Position numbers and translations under genes: made by a program. From Parafrankia discariae (GTDB lineage Bacteria; Actinomycetota; Actinomycetes; Frankiales; Frankiaceae), in assembly GCF_000373365.1 (NCBI RefSeq), contig NZ_KB891219.1:228123-292122 (forward strand): 64,000 bases of DNA. Direction: 5' to 3'. Shown here piece after piece: positions 7,762 through 16,388 of this stretch (position 1 is the stretch's first letter; each line of letters starts with the position of its first letter). The notes beneath the pieces were generated by a model. That model made no database searches and had not been told where the DNA came from. It saw only the letters and a list, made by a program, of their open reading frames with translations.

Positions 7762-9356
7762 AGCTCCGCCGGCCCGGGCCGCGGCGGACTCCCGCGGTCC
7801 GGGAGCGTTCCGTCCGATCTCATTCCGTGCGGGCGCGGAAGGCCCGGTCGCGGCGGGCCCAGCTGCGCGAACTGCGGTCGTGGGCGGCCCGGCCGGGGGG
7901 TGCGCCCTGGCCGGTGGTGGCCAGGTCACCGGCGGCCCGGCGGCTGGGCGCCTGCCTGTTCCTGGCCGTGATCGCCGCGGTGGCGACAGGCCCGTCCGGG
8001 GACGCCGACCGTCCACTGGCGGGGATCGAGGGCTCGTTCACACCCGCGCGGGCGGCCGGGTTCGCCGCCGCGGGGCTCGCGCTGTGGGCGCTGTCGATCG
8101 GTGCCGACCGGCTGACGACCCGGCTCCGGTCCGCCGGCCGCGGTGCCGTGCCGTCAGCCGGTGCCGTGTCGTCGACCGGTGCCGTGTCGTCGACCGGTGC
8201 CGTGTCGTCAGCCGGTGCCGCGTGGGCGTCGTTCCGTCGCGACCGGTGGGTGCCGTTCCGCCGTGGCCGGTGGGCGGCGCCGGCGGGCAACCTGGCGCTG
8301 CTCGGCGTGGCCGTGGCGGTTCCGCCGCTGCTGTCGACGGCGGCCCAGCAGGCGCTGGTCAGCGAGATCGGGATCTACGCCCTGCTCGCCCTCGGCCTGA
8401 ACGTCGTCGTCGGCTACGCCGGCCTGCTCGATCTCGGCTACATCGCCTTCTTCGCGATCGGCGCCTACACCACGGCCTACGTGACGTCGGCGGACGCCAT
8501 GCCCTGGCACGCGCCCTGGCAGGTCAACCCGTTCTTCGCGCTGCCCGTCGCGCTGGTCGTGGCGGCCGTCGCGGGTGTCGTGCTGGGCGGCCCCACGCTG
8601 CGCCTGCGCGGGGACTACCTGGCCATCGTGACCCTCGGGTTCGGTGAGATCGTCCAGCTGCTCGCGAACAACGCCGACGGTGTCACCGGCGGCCCGCGCG
8701 GCGTGTTCGGCCTGCCGCCGCTGTCGGTCGACCTGCCGGGCGCGCACTACTCCTGGGGCCTGAAGCCGTTGCCCTACTACTACCTCCTCGTCGCCCTGAT
8801 CGTGCTCGTCATGGTGGTCTTCGGCCGGTGGGAACGCTCCCGGACCGGCCGGGCCTGGACGGCGATCCGCCAGGACGAGGTCGCCGCCGAGGCCACCGGC
8901 GTGGCGACGATGCGGATGAAACTGCTGGCCTTCGCCGTCGGCGCGTCCGTGTCGGGCTTCGCCGGCGTGGTCCTGGCCACCAAACAGTTCTTCAACCCGC
9001 AGACGTTCGGCCTGCAGTCCTCGCTGCTCGTGCTGACCATCGTGATCTTCGGTGGGATGGGCTCGCGGCTCGGCGTGGTCCTCGGGGCGCTGGTGCTGCA
9101 GGGCACGGCGTTCCTGCTGCGCGACACGGTCCCGCCCGCGGACCGTTACATCTACTTCGGCGCCGTGGTGGTCCTGATGATGATCTTCCGCCCGCAGGGC
9201 CTGCTGCCATCGCGGGGTCCGCGGGCGGCCGCCCGCCCCGGCTCGGCCGCCGCCCCGCGGCGACCGGCGGTGGCAGCAGGCCCTGCGGCACCGGCGGGAA
9301 GCACGGCACCCGCGGGAAGCACGGCACCCGCCACGTCGACCGAGGCGGCGGGGTGA
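7758..9356 (+). CDS. livM: branched-chain amino acid ABC transporter permease LivM, with long N-terminal extension
   Basis: A 532-residue permease starting at a GTG overlapping the livH stop. The conserved LivM core begins near residue 175-215 (YALLALGLNVVVGYAGLLDLGYIAFFAIGAY) and carries the LRLRGDYLAIVTLGFGEI and VFGGMGSRLGVVLGA signatures. LivM proteins are usually 320-420 residues. Here the first about 200 residues are extra: an Arg-rich start, two hydrophobic segments (around 60 and 100) and a linker containing four copies of a GAVSST-type repeat. The C-terminal tail after about 485 is Ala/Pro/Gly-rich with a repeated AGSTAP motif. The stop overlaps livG by 4 bases. Confidence 0.94.
   Translation: MKLRRPGPRRTPAVRERSVRSHSVRARKARSRRAQLRELRSWAARPGGAPWPVVARSPAARRLGACLFLAVIAAVATGPSGDADRPLAGIEGSFTPARAAGFAAAGLALWALSIGADRLTTRLRSAGRGAVPSAGAVSSTGAVSSTGAVSSAGAAWASFRRDRWVPFRRGRWAAPAGNLALLGVAVAVPPLLSTAAQQALVSEIGIYALLALGLNVVVGYAGLLDLGYIAFFAIGAYTTAYVTSADAMPWHAPWQVNPFFALPVALVVAAVAGVVLGGPTLRLRGDYLAIVTLGFGEIVQLLANNADGVTGGPRGVFGLPPLSVDLPGAHYSWGLKPLPYYYLLVALIVLVMVVFGRWERSRTGRAWTAIRQDEVAAEATGVATMRMKLLAFAVGASVSGFAGVVLATKQFFNPQTFGLQSSLLVLTIVIFGGMGSRLGVVLGALVLQGTAFLLRDTVPPADRYIYFGAVVVLMMIFRPQGLLPSRGPRAAARPGSAAAPRRPAVAAGPAAPAGSTAPAGSTAPATSTEAAG
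8142..8213 (+). repeat. 18-bp in-frame tandem repeat, four copies, inside livM
   Basis: Four direct copies of GGTGCCGTGTCGTCGACC, two exact and two with CAGCC ends, run head to tail. Each encodes Gly-Ala-Val-Ser-Ser-Thr/Ala in the linker before the conserved LivM core. Eighteen bases keeps the reading frame, so copy number can change without truncating the permease. This looks like replication-slippage expansion. Confidence 0.9.
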
Positions 9357-10189
9357 CCGGCGGGCCCATCCCCGGTCCGCGGCCCTCGACGCCCCGCGCC
9401 CCGGTCCTGGACGTCCGCGACGTCACTCTGCGCTTCGGCGGGCTGACCAGCCTGGACGGCGTCTCGCTGCGCCAGGACCGGGGGAGCGTGCTGGCCGTCA
9501 TCGGCCCGAACGGGGCCGGGAAGACATCGCTGTTCAACTGTCTGACCGGTGCCTACCGGCCGCAGTCGGGCAGCGCGCGCTTCTGGCCGGCGGACGCAGA
9601 GGTCGAGCTGGTCGGGCGGTCCCCGCACCGGGTCGCGCGGCTCGGTGTGGCCCGGACGTTCCAGAACATCCGCCTGTTCCCGGAGATGTCGGCGGTGGAG
9701 AACGTGCAGGTCGGCGTCGAGGTGCGGGCCCGCGCGGGGGCGCTGCGCGGACTGGTGCCGACCCGGGGGGTGCGGCGGGAGGAACGGGAGATCCTCGACC
9801 GCTGCCATGAGCTGCTCGACTTCGTCGGGCTGGGCCACCGGGCCGAGCGGCCGGCGGCCGCGCTGGCCTACGGGGAGCAGCGGCGGCTGGAGATCGCCCG
9901 GGCGCTCGGAACGTCGCCCTCGCTGCTGCTGCTCGACGAGCCGGCCGCCGGCGCCACCGCCGCCGAACGCGCCGACCTCGTCACGCTCATCCGCGCCGTC
10001 GCGGGCCGGGGGATCTCGGTGCTCCTCATCGAGCACGACATCCGGCTGGTGGCCGCGGTCGCCCGCGCGATCGTCGTGCTCAACTTCGGCCGGGTGATCG
10101 CCGCGGGACGTCCCGACGAGGTCCGGGCCGACCCCGCGGTCGTCGAGGCCTACCTGGGCGAACCGGACGAGAGGCGGGACGCGCCGTGA
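9353..10189 (+). CDS. livG: branched-chain amino acid ABC transporter ATP-binding protein LivG
   Basis: A 278-residue ABC ATPase starting at a GTG overlapping the livM stop. Walker A is GPNGAGKTS (about residue 50), the Q-loop region contains ARTFQNIRLFPEMS, the ABC signature is the LivG-type variant LAYGEQRRLEIARAL, Walker B is LLLLDEPAAG, and the H-loop is in LLIEHDIRLV. The C-terminal LNFGRVIAAGRPDEVRADPAVVEAYLGE is diagnostic of LivG. It powers import together with LivF. Its stop overlaps livF by 4 bases. Confidence 0.96.
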   Translation: MTGGPIPGPRPSTPRAPVLDVRDVTLRFGGLTSLDGVSLRQDRGSVLAVIGPNGAGKTSLFNCLTGAYRPQSGSARFWPADAEVELVGRSPHRVARLGVARTFQNIRLFPEMSAVENVQVGVEVRARAGALRGLVPTRGVRREEREILDRCHELLDFVGLGHRAERPAAALAYGEQRRLEIARALGTSPSLLLLDEPAAGATAAERADLVTLIRAVAGRGISVLLIEHDIRLVAAVARAIVVLNFGRVIAAGRPDEVRADPAVVEAYLGEPDERRDAP

Positions 10190-11181
10190 CATCGGACAGG
10201 AACCCGTCGGACGGACCGCCGCGCGACGACTTCCCGCCGCTCGACGACCTGCCACCGATCGGGAACACCCGGCGCGCCCGAAGCGTGCCGGTGTTCCGGA
10301 ACACGCTCGCGGCCGGGACGTTGGTCGACCTGACCGTCCCCGAGCGGCCGCTGCTGGACGTGCGCGACGTCGAGGTGGCCTACGGGGCCGTCACCGCGCT
10401 GCGGGGCATCTCGCTGCGGGTCGACCCGGGTGAGGTGGTGGCCCTGCTCGGCGCGAACGGAGCCGGGAAGACCACCACGCTGCGGATGATCTCCGGGCTC
10501 CTGTCGCCGGCCCGCGGCTCGGTCTGGTTCGACGGCACCCACCTGGCCGGCACCGGCGGTGACAGCGGAAACAGTGCCGGTGCCGGCGACACGCGGGACC
10601 AGCCGGGGCTGCCGGTGCACCGGATAGCCGCGCTCGGCATCAGCCACGTGCCCGAGGGGCGGCGGATCTTCCCGGCGATGACGGTGGCCGAGAACCTCGC
10701 GATGGGCGCCTACACCGACCGTCGCCGGGCCTGGGACCGGGCCGGCCGCGACGCCCGCCAGGAGGCCCGCCGGGACGTCCGCCGTGGCCTCGACCGGGTG
10801 CACGCGCTGTTCCCCCGCCTCGCCGAGCGGGACCGCCAGCCCGCGGGCACGCTGTCCGGCGGGGAGCAGCAGATGCTGGCGATCGGACGGGCGCTGATGG
10901 CCCGGCCCCGGCTGGTCCTGCTGGACGAGCCCTCGCTCGGGCTGGCCCCGAAACTGGTCGCGACGATCTTCGAGGTGATCGAGGAGATCAACACCGGTGG
11001 GGTGACCGTCCTGCTGGTGGAGCAGAACGCGGCGGCGGCGCTGCGGATCGCGCATCGGGGCTATGTCCTGGACACCGGCCAGGTGGCGCTGACGGGCAGT
11101 GCCGACGAGCTGGCCCGCGACCCGCGGGTGCGCGACGCCTACCTGGGCAGCCCGAGTGATTCCGACGCGGTGGCACCCTAG
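10186..11181 (+). CDS. livF: branched-chain amino acid ABC transporter ATP-binding protein LivF
   Basis: A 331-residue ABC ATPase, last gene of the liv operon, with GTG start overlapping livG. Walker A is GANGAGKTT, the signature LSGGEQQMLAIGRAL, Walker B LVLLDEPSLGLAP and the H-loop VLLVEQNAAAAL, all as expected for LivF. Compared with the usual 235-residue family it has a charged N-terminal extension of about 50 residues (Asp/Pro/Arg-rich) and an insertion of about 15 Gly/Ser/Asp residues after the LAGTGGDSG segment. A hairpin overlaps the stop codon. Confidence 0.95.
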   Translation: MTSDRNPSDGPPRDDFPPLDDLPPIGNTRRARSVPVFRNTLAAGTLVDLTVPERPLLDVRDVEVAYGAVTALRGISLRVDPGEVVALLGANGAGKTTTLRMISGLLSPARGSVWFDGTHLAGTGGDSGNSAGAGDTRDQPGLPVHRIAALGISHVPEGRRIFPAMTVAENLAMGAYTDRRRAWDRAGRDARQEARRDVRRGLDRVHALFPRLAERDRQPAGTLSGGEQQMLAIGRALMARPRLVLLDEPSLGLAPKLVATIFEVIEEINTGGVTVLLVEQNAAAALRIAHRGYVLDTGQVALTGSADELARDPRVRDAYLGSPSDSDAVAP

Positions 11182-11189
11182 TGCCACCG
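11168..11189 (+). terminator. hairpin overlapping the livF stop
   Basis: CGGTGGCAC pairs perfectly with GTGCCACCG around the 4-nt loop CCTA; the TAG stop lies within it. It is placed to end the liv transcript. No T tract follows. Confidence 0.6.
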
Positions 11190-11346
11190 ATGCCGCGGCC
11201 GTGGCTTGCGGTGCCTGTGGCCTGCGCTTTGGTGAATGCCCGGGGTGGACTTTGGTGCCGTCCGAACCTTCCCCGTGCCCGGCGTTTTCTACTCATCCGC
11301 CCCGGGCGTCCACCAGCAATCGACGGTAGCAGGGCAGCTGTGCGCA

Positions 11347-11434
11347 CCGTCCACCGCGTCCGTTCACCGCGTGTCTGTTCACCGGGTGTCCGTTCACCGC
11401 GTACCCGGTCAGCCCGTACCCGGTCGGCGGGAGC
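11347..11434. repeat. degenerate 15-bp tandem repeats in the livF/thioesterase intergenic region
   Basis: About six head-to-tail units of 15 bases related to CCGTTCACCGCGTGT fill part of the 286-base gap between two convergent genes. Units at 11360-11404 differ at only a few positions; those after 11405 diverge further. No gene is supported here, and no protein-like frame continues on either strand. Confidence 0.75.
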
Positions 11435-11467
11435 CGGTCGGGGAGTGGCAGGTCGGCGGGTAGCGGG

Positions 11468-11962
11468 TCAGTCGGTGCCCGGGCCCGGGCTGACCCGGCC
11501 CGTCGGAACCTCGCCACCGCCCGGTGGGCGATCGCGCAGCATGCAGGTCAGCCGACAGGTGCACACGCCCCGGCCGGCCTCGTCGGTGATCCGGATGTCG
11601 TAGGTGGCCAGCGTCGACCCCCCGTGCACCCGGGCCGCGACCGCCGTCACGACGCCGTCGCGGACCGCGCGGTGGTGCGTGGCGTTGATCTCGATCCCGA
11701 CGGCGATCCGGTCGGGCCCGGCCGACAGCATCGAGGCGACCGAGCCGACGGTCTCCGCGAGGGCCACCGAGGCACCGCCGTGCAGCAGGCCGTAGGGCTG
11801 GCGGTTGCCGGCGACCGGCATGGTGGCGACCACGCGCTGCGCGCTCGCCTCCGTCAGCACGATCCCCATGCGTTCACTGAGCTCACCGCGATGTTCGTTG
11901 AGCTCGTTGAGCACGCTGAGCTGATCGTCCGTACCCGCCGCGGTTCTGGACACGTCAAGCAC
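11468..11962 (-). CDS. PaaI-family hotdog thioesterase
   Basis: A 164-residue single-domain hotdog protein. The diagnostic segment YGLLHGGASVALAETVGSVAS near residues 75-95 carries the H-G-G motif of PaaI/YbgC-like acyl-CoA thioesterases, followed by the strands IAVGIEINATHHR and VTAVAARVHGGSTLATYDIRITDEAGRGVCTCRLTC. Such enzymes hydrolyse aromatic or medium-chain acyl-CoA thioesters in the cytoplasm. The start is GTG. It sits between liv and polA, on the opposite strand. The substrate is not deducible. Confidence 0.88.
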   Translation of the reverse strand: MLDVSRTAAGTDDQLSVLNELNEHRGELSERMGIVLTEASAQRVVATMPVAGNRQPYGLLHGGASVALAETVGSVASMLSAGPDRIAVGIEINATHHRAVRDGVVTAVAARVHGGSTLATYDIRITDEAGRGVCTCRLTCMLRDRPPGGGEVPTGRVSPGPGTD

Positions 11963-12033
11963 CCTAGTTCACCTTCGCCCCGGTCGGCGGAGATGGTCGT
12001 CACCGGGGGCCCCGCCGGTAGGGTCGAGAAGTC

Positions 12034-13101
12034 GTGGATGCCGAGGCGGGGGCGCGGGATGCCGGTGCCGGGGTCGCCCTGGAGCAGCTCGGCTTCCTGA
12101 CGATCGGGCTGTTCGACGGGAACGACCCCGGTCCGGGGCACCAGTCCACACTGCGGATCATCGAACTGGGCGAGCGGCTCGGGTTCGACAGCGCCTGGCT
12201 GCGCCACCGCCATCTGCAGTACGGTGTGTCGTCCCCGATCGCGATCATGGCCGCCGCCACCCAGCGGACCAGCCGGATCCAGCTCGGCACAGCGGTCACG
12301 CCGCTGGGCTGGGAGAACCCGCTGCGGCTGGCCGAGGACCTCGCCACCGTCGACATCCTGTCCGGCGGCCGGATCAACCCCGGGGTGAGCGTCGGGCCAC
12401 CCATGTTCTACGAGCGGGTCAGGGAAGCGCTCTACCCGGACACCGGCGACCGCGAGGACTTCACCTACGAGCGTGTGGTCCGGCTGCTGCGGCATGTGGC
12501 CGGCGAGCCGGCGAGCGGGTTCCGCGGTGCCGAGGGCTTCGAGCAGTTCTCCGACCAGGTGCAGCCGCACTCGCCCGGCCTGCGCTCCCGGATGTGGTAC
12601 GGCGGTGCCGGCGTCGCGTCGGCCGCCTGGGCGGGCGAGCACGCCATGAACCTCCTGACCAGCAGCGTCGTCCGCGCTGTCGGGGACGGGGACACCGCCC
12701 ACCCGGACGATTTCGCCACCGTCCAGCGAGCCCACATCCGGGCGTTCCGCGCGGCGCATCCCGACGGCCCGGCGGCGCGGGTGTCCCAGGGTCTCGTGGT
12801 GATCCCGACCGACAGCGCCACCAGCGGCCAACGCGCCCGCTACCAGGCCCACGTCGACGCCCGCACCCCGCGGACCTTCAGCCCGCAGGGGCCGCAGCGG
12901 ATGCTGTTCGCCCGCGATCTGCTCGGCACGTCCGAGCAGATCGCCGAGGCCCTCTACGCCCACGCCGGCTTCCGCGAGGTCACCGAGGTCGCCTTCGCCC
13001 TCCCCTTCACCTTCGAGCACGAGGACTACGTCCAGATCCTCACCGACCTGGCCGAGAAGCTGGGCCCCGCCCTGGGCTGGGAACCGGGGAACTCCAGCTA
13101 G
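12034..13101 (+). CDS. luciferase-like (LLM class) flavin-dependent oxidoreductase
   Basis: A 355-residue TIM-barrel protein of the bacterial luciferase-like family, which uses FMN or F420. Family features: GLFDGNDPGPGHQSTLRIIELGERLGFDSAWLRHRH near the start, SPIAIMAAATQRTSRIQLGTAVTPLGWENPLRLAEDLATVDILSGGR around 65-110, and a C-terminal LGTSEQIAEALYAHAGFREVTEV segment. Actinobacteria often use F420 in such enzymes, but the sequence does not settle the cofactor. The start is GTG at 12034; a nearby ATG at 12038 is out of frame. It lies upstream of polA with a 147-base gap containing a small hairpin, so it is probably transcribed separately. Confidence 0.85.
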   Translation: MDAEAGARDAGAGVALEQLGFLTIGLFDGNDPGPGHQSTLRIIELGERLGFDSAWLRHRHLQYGVSSPIAIMAAATQRTSRIQLGTAVTPLGWENPLRLAEDLATVDILSGGRINPGVSVGPPMFYERVREALYPDTGDREDFTYERVVRLLRHVAGEPASGFRGAEGFEQFSDQVQPHSPGLRSRMWYGGAGVASAAWAGEHAMNLLTSSVVRAVGDGDTAHPDDFATVQRAHIRAFRAAHPDGPAARVSQGLVVIPTDSATSGQRARYQAHVDARTPRTFSPQGPQRMLFARDLLGTSEQIAEALYAHAGFREVTEVAFALPFTFEHEDYVQILTDLAEKLGPALGWEPGNSS

Positions 13102-13117
13102 CGCCGCGCGCGGACCA

Positions 13118-13132
13118 GACCACCTCGTGGTC
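13118..13132 (+). terminator. small hairpin between the LLM gene and polA
   Basis: GACCAC and GTGGTC form a 6-bp stem with a 3-nt loop, 16 bases after the oxidoreductase stop. It is weak evidence for a terminator. Confidence 0.35.
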
Positions 13133-13248
13133 GGGCGGCGGTACGCGCGTTCGGCGCGTCCGGACGGCCGGGCGGCGGAGATGGTCCGCCAGCCCGCCCG
13201 GCGCCGGACATGCGCGGACCTGTCGTACCCACGGCCTAGACTCGCCGC

Positions 13249-15984
13249 GTGCCTGCGACTACCTCGTCCCCGCCCAGCAGCTCGTCGGCGGCCAGCCGTG
13301 CGCCGGCGTCCGCGGACCGTCCCCGGCTGCTGCTGCTCGACGGGCACTCGCTGGCCTACCGTGCCTTCTTCGCGCTGCCGGTGGAGAACTTCTCGACCAG
13401 CACCGGCCAGCCGACGAACGCCGTCTACGGCTTCACCTCGATGCTGATCAACGTCCTGCGTGACGAGAAGCCCACGCATGTCGCCGTCGCGTGGGATCTG
13501 CCGACCCCGACCTTCCGGCACACGCAGTACGCCGAGTACAAGGCCGGCCGCTCGGAGACGCCGGCGGACTTCGTCGGCCAGGTCGCGCTGATCCACCAGG
13601 TCTGCGACGCGCTGGCGGTGCCCGGCGTGAGCGCCGCCGGGTACGAGGCCGACGACGTGATCGCCACCCTCGCCACCCAGGCCTCCGCCGAGGGGATGGA
13701 CGTCCTGGTCGTGACCGGCGACCGCGACGCGCTGCAACTCGTGAACGAGCGGGTGACGGTGCTGATGACCCGGAAGGGCATCAGCGACATGACCCGTTTC
13801 ACCCCCGACGAGGTGCACGCCAAGTACGGCCTGTCCCCGACGCAGTACCCCGACTTCGCCGCGCTGCGCGGCGACCCGTCCGACAACCTGCCCTCGGTGC
13901 CCGGGGTGGGGGAGAAGACGGCCACCAAGTGGATCCAGCAGTTCGGCTCGCTGGCCGAGCTGGTCGACCGGGCCGACGAGATCGGCGGCAAGACCGGCGC
14001 GTCGCTGCGGGAGCACCTGTCCAACGTGATCCGCAACCGCTCGCTGACCGAGCTGGCCCGGGAGGTGCCGCTGGAGCTGGCGCCGGCCGACCTGCGCCTG
14101 CACCCCTGGGATCGCGAGGCCGTCCACCAGCTCTTCGACACGCTGCAGTTCCGGGTGCTGCGGGAGCGGCTGTACGCGGCGCTGTCGGTCGCGCCGCCGG
14201 CCGCCGACGAGGGCTTCGAGATCGAGCTGAGCCTGCCCGGGCCGGGCGAGCTCGCCGCGTGGCTCGCCGAGCACGTCTCCGGCGCCGGCCGCACGGGCCT
14301 GCACCTGCGCGGCACCTGGGGCCGTGGCACCGGGGTGATCGTCTCGGTGGCCCTCGCGGCCGCCGACGGCGCCGCCGCCTGGGTCGACCCGACCCAGCTC
14401 ACCGCCGACGACTCGGTGGCCCTCGCCGGCTGGCTGGCCGACCCGGATCGGGCGAAGGCCGGTCACGACCTCAAGGGTCCGATGCTGGCGCTCGCCGAGG
14501 CCGGTTTCACCCTGGCCGGCGTCACCAGCGACACCGCGCTCGCGGCCTACCTGGCGCTGCCCGGCCAGCGTTCCTTCGACCTGGCTGACCTGGCCCTGCG
14601 CTACCTGAACCGCGAGCTGAAGTCGGACGCCCCGAGCAACGGCCAGCTCACCCTCGACGGGTCCGGCGAGGCCGACGAGGCGGAGGCCGACGCGATCCGC
14701 GCCCGGGCCGCGCTGGAGCTGGCCGACGCGCTCGACGGCGACCTGGAACGCCGCAGCGCGGCCCGCCTGCTGCGGGAGATGGAGCTCCCGCTGGTCTCCG
14801 TCCTGGCCACGATGGAGCGCGCGGGCATCGCGGCCGACGAGGAGCACCTCCTTGACCTGCAGAAGCACTACAGCGGCGAGGTCGCCGACGTCGCCGCGCA
14901 GGCGCACGGCATCGTCGGGCGGGCGTTCAACCTCGGCTCACCCAAGCAGCTCCAGCAGATCCTGTTCGACGAGCTCGCGTTGCCGAAGACCAAGAAGATC
15001 AAGACCGGTTACACCACCGACGCCGACGCGCTGGCGTGGCTGGCCACCCAGTCCGACCATCCGCTGATCCCGGTGCTGCTGCACCACCGCGACGTCGCCC
15101 GGCTCAAGACCGTCGTCGACTCACTCATCCCGATGATCGACGACGTCGGCCGGATCCACACCACGTTCAACCAGATGATCGCGGCGACCGGCCGGTTGTC
15201 GTCCACCGACCCGAACCTGCAGAACATCCCGATCCGCACCCCGCAGGGCCGGCAGATCCGGCAGGCGTTCGTGGTCGGCCAGGGGTACGAGACGCTCCTG
15301 ACGGCTGACTACTCGCAGATCGAGATGCGGCTGATGGCCCACCTGTCCGGCGACGCCGGCCTCATCGAGGCGTTCGCGTCGGGGGAGGACCTGCACACCT
15401 TCGTGGCCGCGCAGGCGTTCGGGCTGCCGGTCGCCGAGGTCGACCCCGAGCTGCGCCGGCGGATCAAGGCGATGTCCTACGGGCTGGCCTACGGCCTGTC
15501 CGCGTTCGGGCTCGCCGGCCAGCTCGGAATCGCCCCGGATGAGGCCCGCGAGCAGATGGACGCCTATTTCGCCCGGTTCGGCGGCGTCCGGGACTTCCTG
15601 CGCGGCGTCGTCGAGCAGGCCCGCCGCGACGGCTACACCGAGACCATCATGGGTCGCCGTCGGTACCTGCCCGACCTGACCAGCGACAACACCCAACGTC
15701 GGCAGATGGCCGAGCGGATGGCGCTCAACGCCCCCATCCAGGGGTCGGCGGCCGACATCATCAAGATCGCGATGCTGGGGGTGGCACGCGCCCTGCGCTC
15801 GCGTGACCTGCGCTCCCGGCTGCTCCTGCAGGTGCACGACGAACTCGTGCTGGAGATCGCCCCCGGCGAGCGGGCGGAGATCGAGGCGCTGGTACGCGCC
15901 GAGATGAGCAGCGCGTACGAGATGTCCGTGCCGCTCGAGGTGAGCGTCGGCGCCGGCCGGACCTGGGACGAAGCCGGCCACTGA
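13249..15984 (+). CDS. polA: DNA polymerase I
   Basis: A 911-residue family A polymerase for gap filling in excision repair and Okazaki fragment processing. The N-terminal 5'-3' exonuclease domain (about 22-310) starts LLLLDGHSLAYRAFFALP and holds YEADDVIATLA, VVTGDRDALQLV and the helix-hairpin-helix GVGEKTATKW. The middle domain lacks the D-x-E proofreading motif (the region reads TGLHLRGTWGRGTG), so 3'-5' exonuclease activity is probably absent. The polymerase domain has motif A DYSQIEMRLMAHLSGD, motif B RRIKAMSYGLAYGLSAFG and motif C LLQVHDELVLEI. Motif B has Tyr where E. coli has Phe762. The start is GTG. Closeness to uvrA, uvrB and uvrC fits a repair neighbourhood. Confidence 0.97.
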   Translation: MPATTSSPPSSSSAASRAPASADRPRLLLLDGHSLAYRAFFALPVENFSTSTGQPTNAVYGFTSMLINVLRDEKPTHVAVAWDLPTPTFRHTQYAEYKAGRSETPADFVGQVALIHQVCDALAVPGVSAAGYEADDVIATLATQASAEGMDVLVVTGDRDALQLVNERVTVLMTRKGISDMTRFTPDEVHAKYGLSPTQYPDFAALRGDPSDNLPSVPGVGEKTATKWIQQFGSLAELVDRADEIGGKTGASLREHLSNVIRNRSLTELAREVPLELAPADLRLHPWDREAVHQLFDTLQFRVLRERLYAALSVAPPAADEGFEIELSLPGPGELAAWLAEHVSGAGRTGLHLRGTWGRGTGVIVSVALAAADGAAAWVDPTQLTADDSVALAGWLADPDRAKAGHDLKGPMLALAEAGFTLAGVTSDTALAAYLALPGQRSFDLADLALRYLNRELKSDAPSNGQLTLDGSGEADEAEADAIRARAALELADALDGDLERRSAARLLREMELPLVSVLATMERAGIAADEEHLLDLQKHYSGEVADVAAQAHGIVGRAFNLGSPKQLQQILFDELALPKTKKIKTGYTTDADALAWLATQSDHPLIPVLLHHRDVARLKTVVDSLIPMIDDVGRIHTTFNQMIAATGRLSSTDPNLQNIPIRTPQGRQIRQAFVVGQGYETLLTADYSQIEMRLMAHLSGDAGLIEAFASGEDLHTFVAAQAFGLPVAEVDPELRRRIKAMSYGLAYGLSAFGLAGQLGIAPDEAREQMDAYFARFGGVRDFLRGVVEQARRDGYTETIMGRRRYLPDLTSDNTQRRQMAERMALNAPIQGSAADIIKIAMLGVARALRSRDLRSRLLLQVHDELVLEIAPGERAEIEALVRAEMSSAYEMSVPLEVSVGAGRTWDEAGH

Positions 15985-15985
15985 C

Positions 15986-16003
15986 GCCGGCCACGGGGCC
16001 GGC
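15986..16003 (+). terminator. hairpin after polA
   Basis: GCCGGCC and GGCCGGC form a 7-bp perfect stem around ACGG, two bases after the polA stop. It is a plausible intrinsic-type terminator without a T tract. Confidence 0.5.
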
Positions 16004-16388
16004 CTGGAGCCAATCCCGTGACAGCCGCCCCTGACGCCGGTCACCGGAGCCCGCTCGCCCTGGTTTCCAGGCGTATTTCCGATTTTCCGGCCGTTAGGTC
16101 GACATGCCGAGCCGTGGTCATCTTCGCTGGCGTTGAATTCCCCGTAGTTCGGGCTTCCTGTCCGAAATGCGGTTGGTAAAGGCCCGTCGCGGACGTTAGA
16201 TTCATTCGGTTTTTGGTTATGTTCTGACTACGGCAGGTCGCTGGTGTCCGTGTGGGCGGTCCGGCATGCCCGGGTCCCGTCGGCCGCGGGCCGCCGCAAC
16301 GGAGCCGGTCGCAAGGAAGCCGGTCGCAACGGAGCCGGTTCAGTGCGCAGCGCCGGGGCCTGCCGCGGCCAGGGAGAGGGGGCGGGTC
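16004..16388. other. AT-richer intergenic region before the GGDEF-EAL gene
   Basis: About 385 bases with no supported gene. Positions 16070-16240 are clearly less GC-rich than the surroundings (for example TTCGGTTTTTGGTTATG near 16205) and are the likely promoter zone for the following signalling protein. The frame of that protein is open back to an ATG at 16266, so the last 120 bases could be coding; they contain a 15-bp tandem repeat listed separately. Confidence 0.5.
16296..16340 (+). repeat. 15-bp tandem repeat, three copies, just before the GGDEF-EAL gene
   Basis: Three head-to-tail copies of GCAACGGAGCCGGTC, with two changes in the middle copy and one in the last. The length keeps frame with the downstream gene, so if translation begins at 16266 it would encode a repeated ATEPV/ARKPV motif. 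Confidence 0.85.

Noticed and set aside
5470..8016. 848-residue minus-strand frame opposite livJ and livH
   Set aside because: Same GC-driven antisense opening; both plus-strand genes are firmly identified.
11181..11603. Plus-strand ORFs between livF and the thioesterase gene
   Set aside because: They run through tandem repeats and into the antisense of a real gene, with no coding features.
11854..14907. Very long minus-strand frame opposite the LLM gene and polA
   Set aside because: High GC leaves antisense frames open; the translation is Arg/Gly/Val-repetitive without family features, and the plus-strand polA is certain.
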